A stretch of DNA of 27,690 nt from positions 1 through 27,690 of IMG/VR virus record IMGVR_UViG_3300034093_000612; one strand, 5' to 3'. This document shows, one piece after another, positions 5,196 to 11,358 of the stretch (its first letter is position 1; each line of letters starts with the position of its first letter). The stretch is from a virus. The position numbers and the translations under genes were made by a program. The notes beneath the pieces are model-generated. The model did no database searches, was not told where the DNA came from, and saw nothing but the letters and a program-made list of their open reading frames with translations.

Positions 5196-5291
5196 AGGTT
5201 AGGTTCAGCAAAATCTTAGCGGATTAATACCCGCATCATAAGATGGTGAGTTTCGAGTTCTCACCCTAAACAAAAAGTAGGAAACTAGCCT
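5196..5291 (+). ncRNA. structured RNA copy C with T-arm-like hairpin (Y-RNA-like candidate)
   Basis: The terminal stem AGGTTAG (5196-5202) pairs with CTAGCCT (5285-5291) with one G-T pair. The signature GTTCAGCAA follows at 5203-5211 and the tail GTTATTTTTAGG follows the 3' strand. Inside, ATCTTA-GCGG (5213-5222) pairs with CCGC (5231-5234) and TAAGAT (5239-5244) with a 4-nt bulge. Directly stacked is GGTGAG (5245-5250)/CTCACC (5260-5265) with loop TTTCGAGTT, which carries the TTCGA of tRNA T-loops. A strand CTAAACAAAAAG closes the element. Ends that pair, a U-rich tail, a tRNA-like part and a position just upstream of a Ro-like gene match the general plan of bacterial Y RNAs. That identity is inferred. 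Confidence 0.6.
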
Positions 5292-5300
5292 GTTATTTTT

Positions 5301-5316
5301 AGGAGAATCCTCTCCT
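5301..5316 (+). promoter_or_regulatory. hairpin sequestering AGGAGA upstream of DUF2828 gene
   Basis: AGGAGA (5301-5306) pairs with TCTCCT (5311-5316) around ATCC, followed by GTTACTT. It echoes the AGG...CCTGTTA ends of the larger element. The AGGAGA is about 28 nt from the ATG at 5335, too far to serve directly. The nearer GAAAGAA is the only other ribosome-site candidate, so initiation may depend on this structure. Confidence 0.5.
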
Positions 5317-5334
5317 GTTACTTGAAAGAAATAT

Positions 5335-6771
5335 ATGAACACATTTGTATCCGCTGTCCAAAATCAATCTGCCCGCACTGCGAATGGCATGGTTGCTCGT
5401 AAATCCACTGCATCAGCTTGCGTTGACTTGTTCTTCAAAGCTGGCGCATCACGTGGTAAGAACATCACCAAAGAATTTACTGCCGCTCTAGTAGAGAACG
5501 AAGACGTAGCAATGCGTCTGGCTCTATGGCTGCGTGACGCACGTGGTGGTGCAGGTGAACGTGAGTTGTTCCGTCAAATCATGGTGCACTTGGAAACTTA
5601 TCGTCCAGAGTTGGCAGCAAAGCTGTTGCCAAAAGTTCCAGAGTTGGGTCGTTGGGACGACGTGTTCGTTTTCAAGACTGAGGCTTTGAAGACTCAAGCA
5701 TATAGCATGCTTGGTGACGCATTGCGTGAAAAGAATGGTCTGGCTGCAAAGTGGACTCCACGTAAGGGTGATGTAGCTGTTGAAATCCGTAAGTTTTTCG
5801 GCATGTCTCCAAAGTTCTACCGTAAGTCCTTGGTTGAAATGACTAAGGTTGTTGAACAAGAAATGTGTGCACAAAAGTGGGATGAAATCAACTTCTCCCA
5901 TGTTCCATCTGTGGCTGCTGCTCGTTACAAGAAGGCATTCTTCCGTAACACTCCAGAGTATGCAAAGTACGTAGCTGAGTTGATCAAGGATCCAAAGGAT
6001 CGCACTATGAACGTGAAGATCAATGCTGGTGCTGTATTCCCATACGATGTGCTTAAGGGTGCTATCGGTGGTTACACTAAGAGCTACAACTCTACCGAGT
6101 TGGGTGCGTTGCAAGCCCAATGGGATGCCTTGGAAAACTTCATTGGTGATGCTAACGTATTGCCATTGGTTGACGTTTCTGGCTCTATGACATGCGCAGC
6201 AGGTGGTCGCACCTCTAAGTCCCAAACTACATGTTTGGACGTTGCAGTCTCTTTGGGATTGTATATGGCTGACAAGAACAAGGGTAAGTTCAAGGATACG
6301 TTCCTGACTTTCTCTGGTGCACCAGAACTGTTGTACTTGAAGGGTAACATCGTTGACAAGATCAAGCAGATGTCTGACTCTAACTGGGGAATGAACACTG
6401 ACTTGGTGAAAGCCATGAAGAAGATTCTTGATACTGCCGTAAAGGGTGGTGTTCCTCAAGAAGAAATGCCAGAAATGTTGTTGATCATGTCTGATATGCA
6501 ATTTGACCAATGCGCAAAGTTTGACGACTCCGCAATGCAAATGATTGCACGTAAGTTCGAAGAAGCAGGATACGAGATCCCAAAGATCGTGTTCTGGAAT
6601 TTGAACGCAGCAGACAATGTGCCAGTTAAGTACGACACTCGTGGCGTAGCACTGGTATCTGGATTCTCTCCAGCTATCATGGTTGCATTGCTTGGTGGTG
6701 ATACTGAAAAGTTCACTCCAGAAGCAATCATGTTGAAAGCACTTATGGTGCCAAAGTACGACTTAGCTTAA
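5335..6771 (+). CDS. DUF2828 protein: TROVE/Ro-like helical domain plus vWA domain
   Basis: A 478-aa protein. Residues about 20-260 are a helical repeat region with the family hallmarks LWLRDARGGAGERELFR (65-80), VPELGRWDDVF (101-111), KWTPRK (139-144) and FFRNTPEYAKY (202-212). Residues about 272-470 form a von Willebrand A domain with a complete MIDAS site: DVSGSM (280-285), T355 in NTD, and SDMQFD (386-391). I recall DUF2828 as a divergent relative of TROVE-vWA proteins such as Ro60/Rsr, which form RNA-binding rings that dock Y RNAs and misfolded RNAs. The protein is therefore probably a cytoplasmic RNA-binding factor. It has its own promoter and a 140-nt leader containing RNA copy C, and is followed by a 9-bp hairpin and a further structured RNA. 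Codon use is GC-richer and more uniform than in flanking genes, suggesting high expression. RNA binding is inferred, not shown. Confidence 0.85.
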   Translation: MNTFVSAVQNQSARTANGMVARKSTASACVDLFFKAGASRGKNITKEFTAALVENEDVAMRLALWLRDARGGAGERELFRQIMVHLETYRPELAAKLLPKVPELGRWDDVFVFKTEALKTQAYSMLGDALREKNGLAAKWTPRKGDVAVEIRKFFGMSPKFYRKSLVEMTKVVEQEMCAQKWDEINFSHVPSVAAARYKKAFFRNTPEYAKYVAELIKDPKDRTMNVKINAGAVFPYDVLKGAIGGYTKSYNSTELGALQAQWDALENFIGDANVLPLVDVSGSMTCAAGGRTSKSQTTCLDVAVSLGLYMADKNKGKFKDTFLTFSGAPELLYLKGNIVDKIKQMSDSNWGMNTDLVKAMKKILDTAVKGGVPQEEMPEMLLIMSDMQFDQCAKFDDSAMQMIARKFEEAGYEIPKIVFWNLNAADNVPVKYDTRGVALVSGFSPAIMVALLGGDTEKFTPEAIMLKALMVPKYDLA

Positions 6772-6782
6772 TAGGTTCGCAT

Positions 6783-6808
6783 TGACTGGTGTGCGTTATC
6801 ACCAGTCA
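6783..6808 (+). terminator. 9-bp hairpin after the DUF2828 gene
   Basis: TGACTGGTG (6783-6791) pairs with CACCAGTCA (6800-6808) around an 8-nt loop, 11 nt after the stop. No U-tract follows, so it may be a weak terminator, an RNA-stability stem or an attenuator in front of the RNA at 6810. Confidence 0.5.
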
Positions 6809-6809
6809 C

Positions 6810-6960
6810 CATAATTCAGTATATTTCTGTCTTTATTGGGGTTTTAGGTTCCACGATAGGTATGCCAGATCGAGACTAGACTTGCAAGGTAATGCTCGAC
6901 GTAACATACTAATACCTACAGACGAAAATTGACAATCGTTTGGGAATATACTGAATTATG
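6810..6960 (+). ncRNA. RNA element closed by a perfect 16-bp stem
   Basis: CATAATTCAGTATATT (6810-6825) pairs perfectly with AATATACTGAATTATG (6945-6960). Inside, TAGGTAT (6857-6863) pairs with ATACCTA (6912-6918) and TCGAG (6870-6874) pairs with CTCGA (6895-6899). Its 3' end abuts the late promoter TATAAATA. No ORF. It is closed by the pairing of its ends like the other elements, but it has only a partial CCAG match in place of the CAGCAA signature. Confidence 0.6.
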
Positions 6961-6961
6961 G

Positions 6962-6969
6962 TATAAATA
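6962..6969 (+). promoter_or_regulatory. T4-type late promoter TATAAATA
   Basis: The exact octamer TATAAATA used by gp55-type late sigma factors lies only 7 nt before the first base of tRNA-Gly(TCC). Initiation 6-8 nt downstream would give a tRNA precursor with almost no 5' leader. Confidence 0.65.
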
Positions 6970-6976
6970 CCTTTAT

Positions 6977-7050
6977 GCGGGTAAGCTCAAGGTGAGACGC
7001 CAGCCTTCCAAGCTGCGCTGAGTGGAGTTCGATTCTCCCTACCCGCTCCA
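6977..7050 (+). tRNA. tRNA-Gly (TCC), outside the main array
   Basis: GCGGGTA pairs with TACCCGC, the anticodon loop is CTTCCAA in stem CAGC/GCTG, the T-loop is TTCGATT and CCA is encoded. It is separated from the array by about 4.9 kb and placed behind a late-type promoter, so it may be supplied late in infection. Confidence 0.94.
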
Positions 7051-7062
7051 CTTTTTAATTTT

Positions 7063-7287
7063 ATGTATTTCGTTACAAAACAAGAATATGCGAGTAGAAT
7101 TTCCATCTGTAAAGGATGTGAACTCTACTCGCATTTTTTATGTACAGAATGCGGATGTGCAATACATCTTAAATGCAAGGTTGCTTTTGTTTCTTGTCCC
7201 ATAGGTAAATGGAAAGAGACCGATGATTCTACTGTAGATGATACAATTGGGGATAGCGATGATAGTTCTATTTTTACTTCAGATTAA
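7063..7287 (+). CDS. small zinc-binding protein with multiple Cys pairs, 74 aa
   Basis: Cysteines at 16, 19, 27, 30, 32, 38 and 45 form CKGC, CTECGC and SCPIGKW motifs, a zinc-ribbon arrangement followed by an acidic Asp/Ser-rich tail (residues 52-74). Similar CxxC...CPxGKW miniproteins are frequent in T4-like phages with no known role. The start ATG lies 12 nt after tRNA-Gly with only a poor ribosome site, so expression may be low or coupled to tRNA processing. The tail overlaps the next gene. Confidence 0.7.
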   Translation: MYFVTKQEYASRISICKGCELYSHFLCTECGCAIHLKCKVAFVSCPIGKWKETDDSTVDDTIGDSDDSSIFTSD

Positions 7288-7603
7288 ACATTGGTACGTT
7301 GATTTTGTCATGCAGACAAATGATATGGTGGCAGGTAAAGCCATCTATGGAAACAAGATGGGTATTCTTCATTCTGCGGAACATGCAATTGCCACGTTTT
7401 TTATTCTACTTTTCTTTGTAGATCCAATTACTGCTATGGCATTGGCATTGTTTGATTTTGTTACTCACTATCATATTGATTATGTAAAAATGAATTATGG
7501 ATGCAGAGACATACAAGATCCCAAGTTCTGGAACCATCTCGGGCTGGATCAGATGGCACATCAAATCGTTTACTTAATAATTGCTTTTGCTATCATGTAC
7601 TAA
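7259..7603 (+). CDS. DUF3307-like membrane protein, 114 aa
   Basis: Three hydrophobic stretches (MIVLFLLQIKHWYVDFVMQ, ATFFILLFFVDPITAMALAL, IVYLIIAFAIMY) surround the pattern KHWYVDFVMQxNDMVAGK, LHSAEHA and DQMAHQ. That His/Asp pattern is characteristic of DUF3307 membrane proteins of phages and bacteria, function unknown. The ATG at 7259 has GGGGAT 5 nt upstream and is preferred over the in-frame ATG at 7238. Either start overlaps the zinc protein. A strong terminator follows immediately. Confidence 0.78.
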   Translation: MIVLFLLQIKHWYVDFVMQTNDMVAGKAIYGNKMGILHSAEHAIATFFILLFFVDPITAMALALFDFVTHYHIDYVKMNYGCRDIQDPKFWNHLGLDQMAHQIVYLIIAFAIMY

Positions 7604-7624
7604 GACCCTACCGTGTGTAGGGTC
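7604..7624 (+). terminator. intrinsic-type hairpin after DUF3307-like gene
   Basis: GACCCTAC pairs perfectly with GTAGGGTC around CGTGT, starting at the base after the stop codon. The U-rich part after it is diffuse and merges into the next -35 region. Confidence 0.75.
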
Positions 7625-7638
7625 ATTGTCATTTAGTG

Positions 7639-7667
7639 TTTACTTTTATTCCGATCTGGTGTATAAT
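7639..7667 (+). promoter_or_regulatory. intercistronic promoter
   Basis: TTTACT (7639-7644), 17 nt, TATAAT (7662-7667). The extended -35 is TTTACTTTTATTC and the -10 is preceded by G. Confidence 0.82.
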
Positions 7668-7693
7668 AACTGTATTGATTAGGAGATTTCGTT

Positions 7694-7906
7694 ATGAAGA
7701 TTCGTGTGATTGTGAATGGTGTTTCTTACTACACCACTCGGGCTGCTATCAAAAAGCAAGTAAGTGGTGACTTCTCATTGCAGAATACTGCACTGTATCA
7801 TGCACTGCATATGATGGGAAAGAATCTTGGCATCGGCACGACAGTGGCTTTGTATGATGGTAAAATGAAGCGCCATCAGTTTGATGTTCAATTGAGTGTA
7901 GTTTAA
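7694..7906 (+). CDS. small protein of unknown function, 70 aa
   Basis: A first gene behind the promoter at 7639, with AGGAGATTTCGTT before the ATG. The protein starts MKIRVIVNGVSYYTTRAAIK and looks like a small mixed alpha/beta domain with no Cys pairs or membrane segment. Two further genes follow in the same transcript (7918, 8294). Not recognised. Confidence 0.7.
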   Translation: MKIRVIVNGVSYYTTRAAIKKQVSGDFSLQNTALYHALHMMGKNLGIGTTVALYDGKMKRHQFDVQLSVV

Positions 7907-7917
7907 GGAGATATATT

Positions 7918-8292
7918 ATGGGTTTAGACATGTTTGCTTTTTCTGTTGCTAAAAATGATGGCAACGAACAGTTTGTTATTTCTGAAGATGCAGATCGCCA
8001 TGATCTTGCATACTGGCGTAAGTTCAATGCGCTGCATGGTTGGATGGAAGACCTTGCACGTGCCAATGGCTTTGATGGTGAGTTCAATTGCGTTCCTGTC
8101 CTGTTATCGCCAGATGACATCGATGACTTAGAGAATACGGTCAACGAAGGACACTTGCAACCACGTGGTGGTTTCTTCTTTGGTGCTCAAACGATAGAGC
8201 CTGAAGATATTGAAGCAACCCAAAAATTTATTGCAGATGCTCGTGTAGCATTTGCTGAGGGTCGTGACGTTTATTACAATAGCTGGTGGTGA
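7918..8292 (+). CDS. conserved phage/bacterial protein (MGLDM type), 124 aa
   Basis: The MGLDMFAFSVAKN start, the DLAYWRKFNALHGWMED segment and the C-terminal PRGGFFFGAQ motif mark a family I recall from many phages and bacteria, always without known function. Conserved Trp/His residues near positions 37-47 and the GGFFFG loop may form a binding site. A strong AAGGAGATATATT ribosome site precedes it. It is the second gene of the operon, 1 nt before the phosphatase gene. Confidence 0.78.
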   Translation: MGLDMFAFSVAKNDGNEQFVISEDADRHDLAYWRKFNALHGWMEDLARANGFDGEFNCVPVLLSPDDIDDLENTVNEGHLQPRGGFFFGAQTIEPEDIEATQKFIADARVAFAEGRDVYYNSWW

Positions 8293-8293
8293 T

Positions 8294-8716
8294 ATGATTA
8301 GGTGGATTGAAAATGTTAGCAAGCAAGATGTGAAACTTGGTTTTCACATGGACGCTGGAAAGAATTCGATGTTGATTCGCATCCAGGATCCTGCCACTGA
8401 GTTTGGTAAGATTGCTCATGCTGACATGTTCAAAGAAGTACACGAGTTCGAATTTCTCGATGCTGAAGATGACGATGGTTTCGAGGACTGCGTTAAAATT
8501 AGTGATGAGCAAGCTGCCGAGTTGGTTCGTTTGTTGCAACATGCTCTCGATAATTCCATGAACGTAGTTGTTCACTGCCATGCTGGTATCTGCCGCTCTG
8601 GTGCTGTGGTTGAGATTGCTACCATGATGGGCTTTACTGCCACTGAACGTCTCCGCATACCCAACATGAGAGTCAAGCACAAGATGATGCAAGTTCTCGG
8701 CTGGACTTACGAATAA
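8294..8716 (+). CDS. CX5R (dual-specificity/tyrosine type) phosphatase, 140 aa
   Basis: VVVHCHAGICRSGAV (residues 91-105) is the signature loop HCxxGxxRS with nucleophile Cys95 and Arg101. An upstream acidic segment (DAEDDDGFEDC, 57-67) may hold the general acid Asp. The compact size fits atypical dual-specificity phosphatases, which act on phosphoprotein or on RNA 5' ends (PIR1-type). The substrate here is not determinable. The start at 8294 lies 1 nt after the previous stop; the open frame further upstream is a shadow. A terminator hairpin overlaps the last base of the stop codon. Confidence 0.85.
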   Translation: MIRWIENVSKQDVKLGFHMDAGKNSMLIRIQDPATEFGKIAHADMFKEVHEFEFLDAEDDDGFEDCVKISDEQAAELVRLLQHALDNSMNVVVHCHAGICRSGAVVEIATMMGFTATERLRIPNMRVKHKMMQVLGWTYE

Positions 8717-8734
8717 CCCTACTAGCAGTAGGGT
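8716..8734 (+). terminator. terminator hairpin fused to next promoter
   Basis: ACCCTACT pairs perfectly with AGTAGGGT around AGC, followed by G-TTTACTTT. The U-tract is also the -35 of the promoter at 8736. Confidence 0.8.
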
Positions 8735-8735
8735 G

Positions 8736-8764
8736 TTTACTTTAATTCCGATCTGATGTATAAT
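8736..8764 (+). promoter_or_regulatory. promoter of the RNA ligase/kinase operon
   Basis: TTTACT (8736-8741), 17 nt, TATAAT (8759-8764), with extended -35 TTTACTTTAATTC. It drives a run of tightly packed genes to the terminator at 12722. Confidence 0.85.
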
Positions 8765-8789
8765 CATTGTATTGATTAGGAGAAACCAA

Positions 8790-9059
8790 ATGGCTAAATT
8801 TCAATTCTGGACACAAATGACTGCTCGCAAAGGCGAGAACTTTTGCATTATGTCAAACTCTGGTCTGCGTGCTGCGTATCCTTCCATAACTGAAGATGAA
8901 TGCATGGCAATGATGGATGAGAAAGTTGCTGAGCTAGAGAAAGAAGGTTACGTGGTTACTTGGCAACAAGACTATGCTGAACCTGAGTCTGACTATGGCT
9001 TTATTGATGTAGGTGGCATGACGTACGATGAAGTACGTAACTTGTCTCGTGGTGATTAA
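8790..9059 (+). CDS. small protein of unknown function, 89 aa
   Basis: First gene of the RNA ligase operon. The protein starts MAKFQFWTQMTARKGENF, has a Met/Glu-rich central helix (ECMAMMDEKVAELEKEG) and an acidic C-terminus. TTAGGAGAAACC gives a strong ribosome site. The start at 8790 is chosen over an in-frame ATG at 8772, which lies too close to the predicted transcription start. It is 9 nt before the ligase gene. Not recognised. Confidence 0.7.
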   Translation: MAKFQFWTQMTARKGENFCIMSNSGLRAAYPSITEDECMAMMDEKVAELEKEGYVVTWQQDYAEPESDYGFIDVGGMTYDEVRNLSRGD

Positions 9060-9068
9060 GGAATTAAA

Positions 9069-10082
9069 ATGCGTAAATTAGCTACTATTCGTGTGATTGA
9101 TGCACTGAATCCTATCGAGGGTGCAGATGCCATCGAGTGCGCAACCATCGGTGGATGGAAAGTTGTTGTTAAGAAGGGTGAGTTCAACGTTGGTGATCGT
9201 GCAGTCTACTGCGAGATTGACTCATGGATTCCTACAGAGTTGGCACCATTCTTGTCTAAAGGTAAAGAGCCTAGAGAGTTTGAAGGCATCAAAGGTGAAC
9301 GTCTGCGTACTGTTAAGTTGCGTGGTCAACTGTCACAAGGTTTGCTATTGAATCTAGACTCTGCTATCCCACAAACCAATTCATTCGCTGATGGTGACGA
9401 TGTTTCCGAACTGCTGAATATCGTCAAGTGGGAAATGCCAATGAATGCTCAGTTGGCTGGTATGGCAAAGGGTAACTTTCCATCACAGATTCCCAAGACT
9501 GACCAAGAACGTGTGCAGAATCTTGTTGGAGAAATCCTTGCTGCTGCACAAGCTGGCACTCAGTTTGAACTCACTGAGAAGCTGGAAGGCTCTTCAATGA
9601 CTGTATACCTAATTGATGGTGTGTTTGGTGTTTGCTCTCGTAATCTTGACCTGAAGGAAACAGAAGGTAACTCTTTCTGGGCTACTGCTCGTCATGATGG
9701 TATTGAAGAAAAACTACGCACATTGGATATGGATAATATTGCAATTCAAGGTGAGTTGATTGGTCCAGGAATCCAAGGTAACATCTACAAGTTGTCTCAA
9801 CCAGAGTTCCGTGTGTTTGATATTTACAATATCAAAATGGGTGAGTATGTAACACCATCAGCACGACGCAGGTATGTTGACCAACTGGGTCTGAAACATG
9901 TTCCAGTTTTGCTGATTGATAAAGATCTTGGTGTTGGTTCTGTCGATCAAATTCTTCAATGGGCAGAAGGTGCATCAAAGTTAAATGACAGGCAAGAACG
10001 AGAAGGAATTGTGTTCAAGGAAGTAAATGGTGGCATGTCATTCAAAGCCATCTCTAACAAGTACCTCTTAGGAGAAAAGTGA
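9069..10082 (+). CDS. RNA ligase, Rnl5/DraRnl type
   Basis: A 337-aa ATP-dependent ligase. Residues 1-130 form an N-terminal OB-like module (MRKLATIRVIDALNPIEGAD, GDRAVYCEIDSWIP). The nucleotidyltransferase domain follows: motif I EKLEGSS with Lys171, SRN at 190-192, GEL at 228-230, motif III FDIYN (250-254), motif IV EGIVFK (312-317) and motif V SFKAIS (324-329). The N-terminal OB domain before the catalytic domain is the arrangement of the Deinococcus DraRnl family rather than T4 Rnl1 or Rnl2. It would seal 3'-OH/5'-phosphate breaks in RNA, for example nicked tRNAs. AAGGAATT precedes the start. The stop overlaps the next start (ATGA). The 5' kinase in the same operon supplies a matching end-healing function. 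Confidence 0.9.
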   Translation: MRKLATIRVIDALNPIEGADAIECATIGGWKVVVKKGEFNVGDRAVYCEIDSWIPTELAPFLSKGKEPREFEGIKGERLRTVKLRGQLSQGLLLNLDSAIPQTNSFADGDDVSELLNIVKWEMPMNAQLAGMAKGNFPSQIPKTDQERVQNLVGEILAAAQAGTQFELTEKLEGSSMTVYLIDGVFGVCSRNLDLKETEGNSFWATARHDGIEEKLRTLDMDNIAIQGELIGPGIQGNIYKLSQPEFRVFDIYNIKMGEYVTPSARRRYVDQLGLKHVPVLLIDKDLGVGSVDQILQWAEGASKLNDRQEREGIVFKEVNGGMSFKAISNKYLLGEK

Positions 10083-10438
10083 TGACTGATACAGTAGAGA
10101 AACCAAAGATGTGGCAGTTGGGTGTCATGATTCATGGCTACCGATTACAACAAACTTGCGGTGCTTGTCCTGAGCAGTACGATGTGTTTGATGATCTTGG
10201 TCAGCAAGTAGCATATTTCCGTCTGCGCCATGGTGGGTTCCGAGTGAATGTGCCAGACCATGGTGGAGAGGTAATATATACTGCGAATCCAAAAGGTGAT
10301 GGTGGATTCTTTGCCGATGAACGAGTTCGTTATCTAACAGAAGCCGTTATGGCAGTGCAAGAATACTATATCAATCGTCGATGGGACAAAGATGATTATA
10401 CTGGTGTCGATATTAATCGTTGGACTAATGTAGAGTAA
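10082..10438 (+). CDS. conserved phage protein of unknown function, 118 aa
   Basis: Coupled to the RNA ligase by an ATGA overlap, which argues for co-translation. The protein has the segments GYRLQQTCGACPEQYDVFD, YFRLRHGGFRVNVPDHGGEV and FFADERVRYLTEAVMAVQEY, with a CxxC at about 34-37. The middle looks like an antiparallel sheet and the C-terminus like a helix. I have seen similar sequences in tailed phages without assigned role. Partnering with the ligase is an inference from position only. Confidence 0.75.
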   Translation: MTDTVEKPKMWQLGVMIHGYRLQQTCGACPEQYDVFDDLGQQVAYFRLRHGGFRVNVPDHGGEVIYTANPKGDGGFFADERVRYLTEAVMAVQEYYINRRWDKDDYTGVDINRWTNVE

Positions 10439-10458
10439 ATTTTTATTAAGGAGATATC

Positions 10459-10848
10459 ATGGGTAAAGTAGCAACAGTAATCGCAGCACCAATCAAAGGT
10501 GCATTGGGCAATGAAGTAAACGTAGGTGACACTGTCATGGTTGTTACCACTGGTTATAGTCATCGTGTCTCTGTCAACAAGGGCAAGTACGTTGGCTACA
10601 TCCAGAGTAGTGGTCAACAACGTGCTCGTATCGAAGTAGAGAGCACACGTACATTTCAAGTCAAACCAGATGGCACTGAGTTTAGTTGGTCAAAAGACTA
10701 CAACTCTGCAACATGGGCTGATGTTCGTCCAACTCTTACTTACAAGACTGAGCCTTATACACGCAAGTCAACGTTGCAGTTGAATCGTATTGCCACTATC
10801 AAAGAAGCTGACTTTGGAATCATTGAAGCTGTTGGTAAGTTAGTATAA
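10459..10848 (+). CDS. conserved phage protein of unknown function, 129 aa
   Basis: A predicted mostly beta protein starting MGKVATVIAAPIKGALGNEV, followed by VNVGDTVMVVTTGYSHRVSV and GKYVGYIQ. The spacing of Gly and hydrophobics recalls SH3/KOW-like barrels, which would fit nucleic-acid or protein binding, but there is no diagnostic motif. AAGGAGATATC precedes the ATG. The stop overlaps the next start (TAATG). Confidence 0.7.
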   Translation: MGKVATVIAAPIKGALGNEVNVGDTVMVVTTGYSHRVSVNKGKYVGYIQSSGQQRARIEVESTRTFQVKPDGTEFSWSKDYNSATWADVRPTLTYKTEPYTRKSTLQLNRIATIKEADFGIIEAVGKLV

Positions 10849-11318
10849 TGCCAAACGACACTGTACGTCGCGATGCGTACTTTTGTATACACACGACCAT
10901 GCAATCAGGTTTTGAATGCTTGATTCCTGCTCGTGGATACAATTTAAAGTCGTGGTTAGCATTCGAGGACAGACTTGGTGCTAAATACGAATATGACGAA
11001 ATCACCGAACAAGCATACATTCATTTAATGCTAGGTGATCCCAATGACCCACTTGGAGAAAAGTATGGACCAGCAAGCAAAGGAACAGCACAGCAAGAGA
11101 CTGCACCAAAAAGAGGTCGTGGTAAAACGAAAGCTGAAGATAGCAAAAGCACACGGACTCCAAGAAAAACAACCGCACCGACTAGCAAAGAAAAGCCCAG
11201 TGTCGTGCGGAAATCCCCAGTGCGTAATGTGCGCAAACCCAAGAAAGACGTTCAAGGAACTAACAATTCAGGAACAAAGACACCAACAAGATCTCGAAAG
11301 TCAACGGGATCGACATAG
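10848..11318 (+). CDS. conserved N-terminal domain with long basic tail, 156 aa
   Basis: Residues 1-68 look like a folded domain (RRDAYFCIHTTMQSGFECL, GYNLKSWLAFEDRL). From about residue 72 the sequence is a Lys/Arg/Pro/Thr/Ser-rich low-complexity tail. That tail is encoded in the same DNA as the better-looking gene at 11065 in another frame, so it may be a by-product of overlapping reading frames. The stretch is open to 11318. If translated, the tail would be highly basic and could bind RNA or DNA. The start overlaps the previous stop. Confidence 0.65.
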   Translation: MPNDTVRRDAYFCIHTTMQSGFECLIPARGYNLKSWLAFEDRLGAKYEYDEITEQAYIHLMLGDPNDPLGEKYGPASKGTAQQETAPKRGRGKTKAEDSKSTRTPRKTTAPTSKEKPSVVRKSPVRNVRKPKKDVQGTNNSGTKTPTRSRKSTGST

Positions 11319-11358
11319 TAATGGAGTAATAAATGAATCCGAATCCATCATGTACTAA
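11065..11358 (+). CDS. conserved small phage protein with CxxxxCxxCxNPRK motif, 97 aa
   Basis: The protein starts MDQQAKEQHSKRLHQKEVVV, a long basic helix, then SCGNPQCVMCANPRKTFKEL and TIQEQRHQQDLE. The Cys-x4-Cys-x2-Cys-x-NPRK core followed by a TxQE helix is a motif I recognise from many phage small proteins, probably zinc-binding. The ATG has GGAGAAA 4 nt upstream, embedded in the preceding gene. It overlaps that gene by 254 nt in another frame and the following gene by 26 nt. Confidence 0.75.
   Translation: MDQQAKEQHSKRLHQKEVVVKRKLKIAKAHGLQEKQPHRLAKKSPVSCGNPQCVMCANPRKTFKELTIQEQRHQQDLESQRDRHSNGVINESESIMY

Noticed and set aside
5195-5275. Reading RNA copy C as a functional class II tRNA (Leu-like, TAA in the loop)
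   Set aside because: The acceptor pairing is imperfect, the anticodon loop would have 8 nt, there is no CCA and no normal D-arm. Only the T-arm-like hairpin is retained as a feature.
5524-6540. Long reverse-strand open frame (338 codons) opposite the DUF2828 gene
   Set aside because: It lies wholly antisense to a gene with clear family motifs, its translation is Cys/His/Leu-rich without domain features, and no promoter or ribosome site supports it.
7238-7258. Earlier start for the DUF3307-like gene
   Set aside because: In-frame ATG at 7238 lacks a ribosome site, while 7259 has GGGGAT at good spacing.
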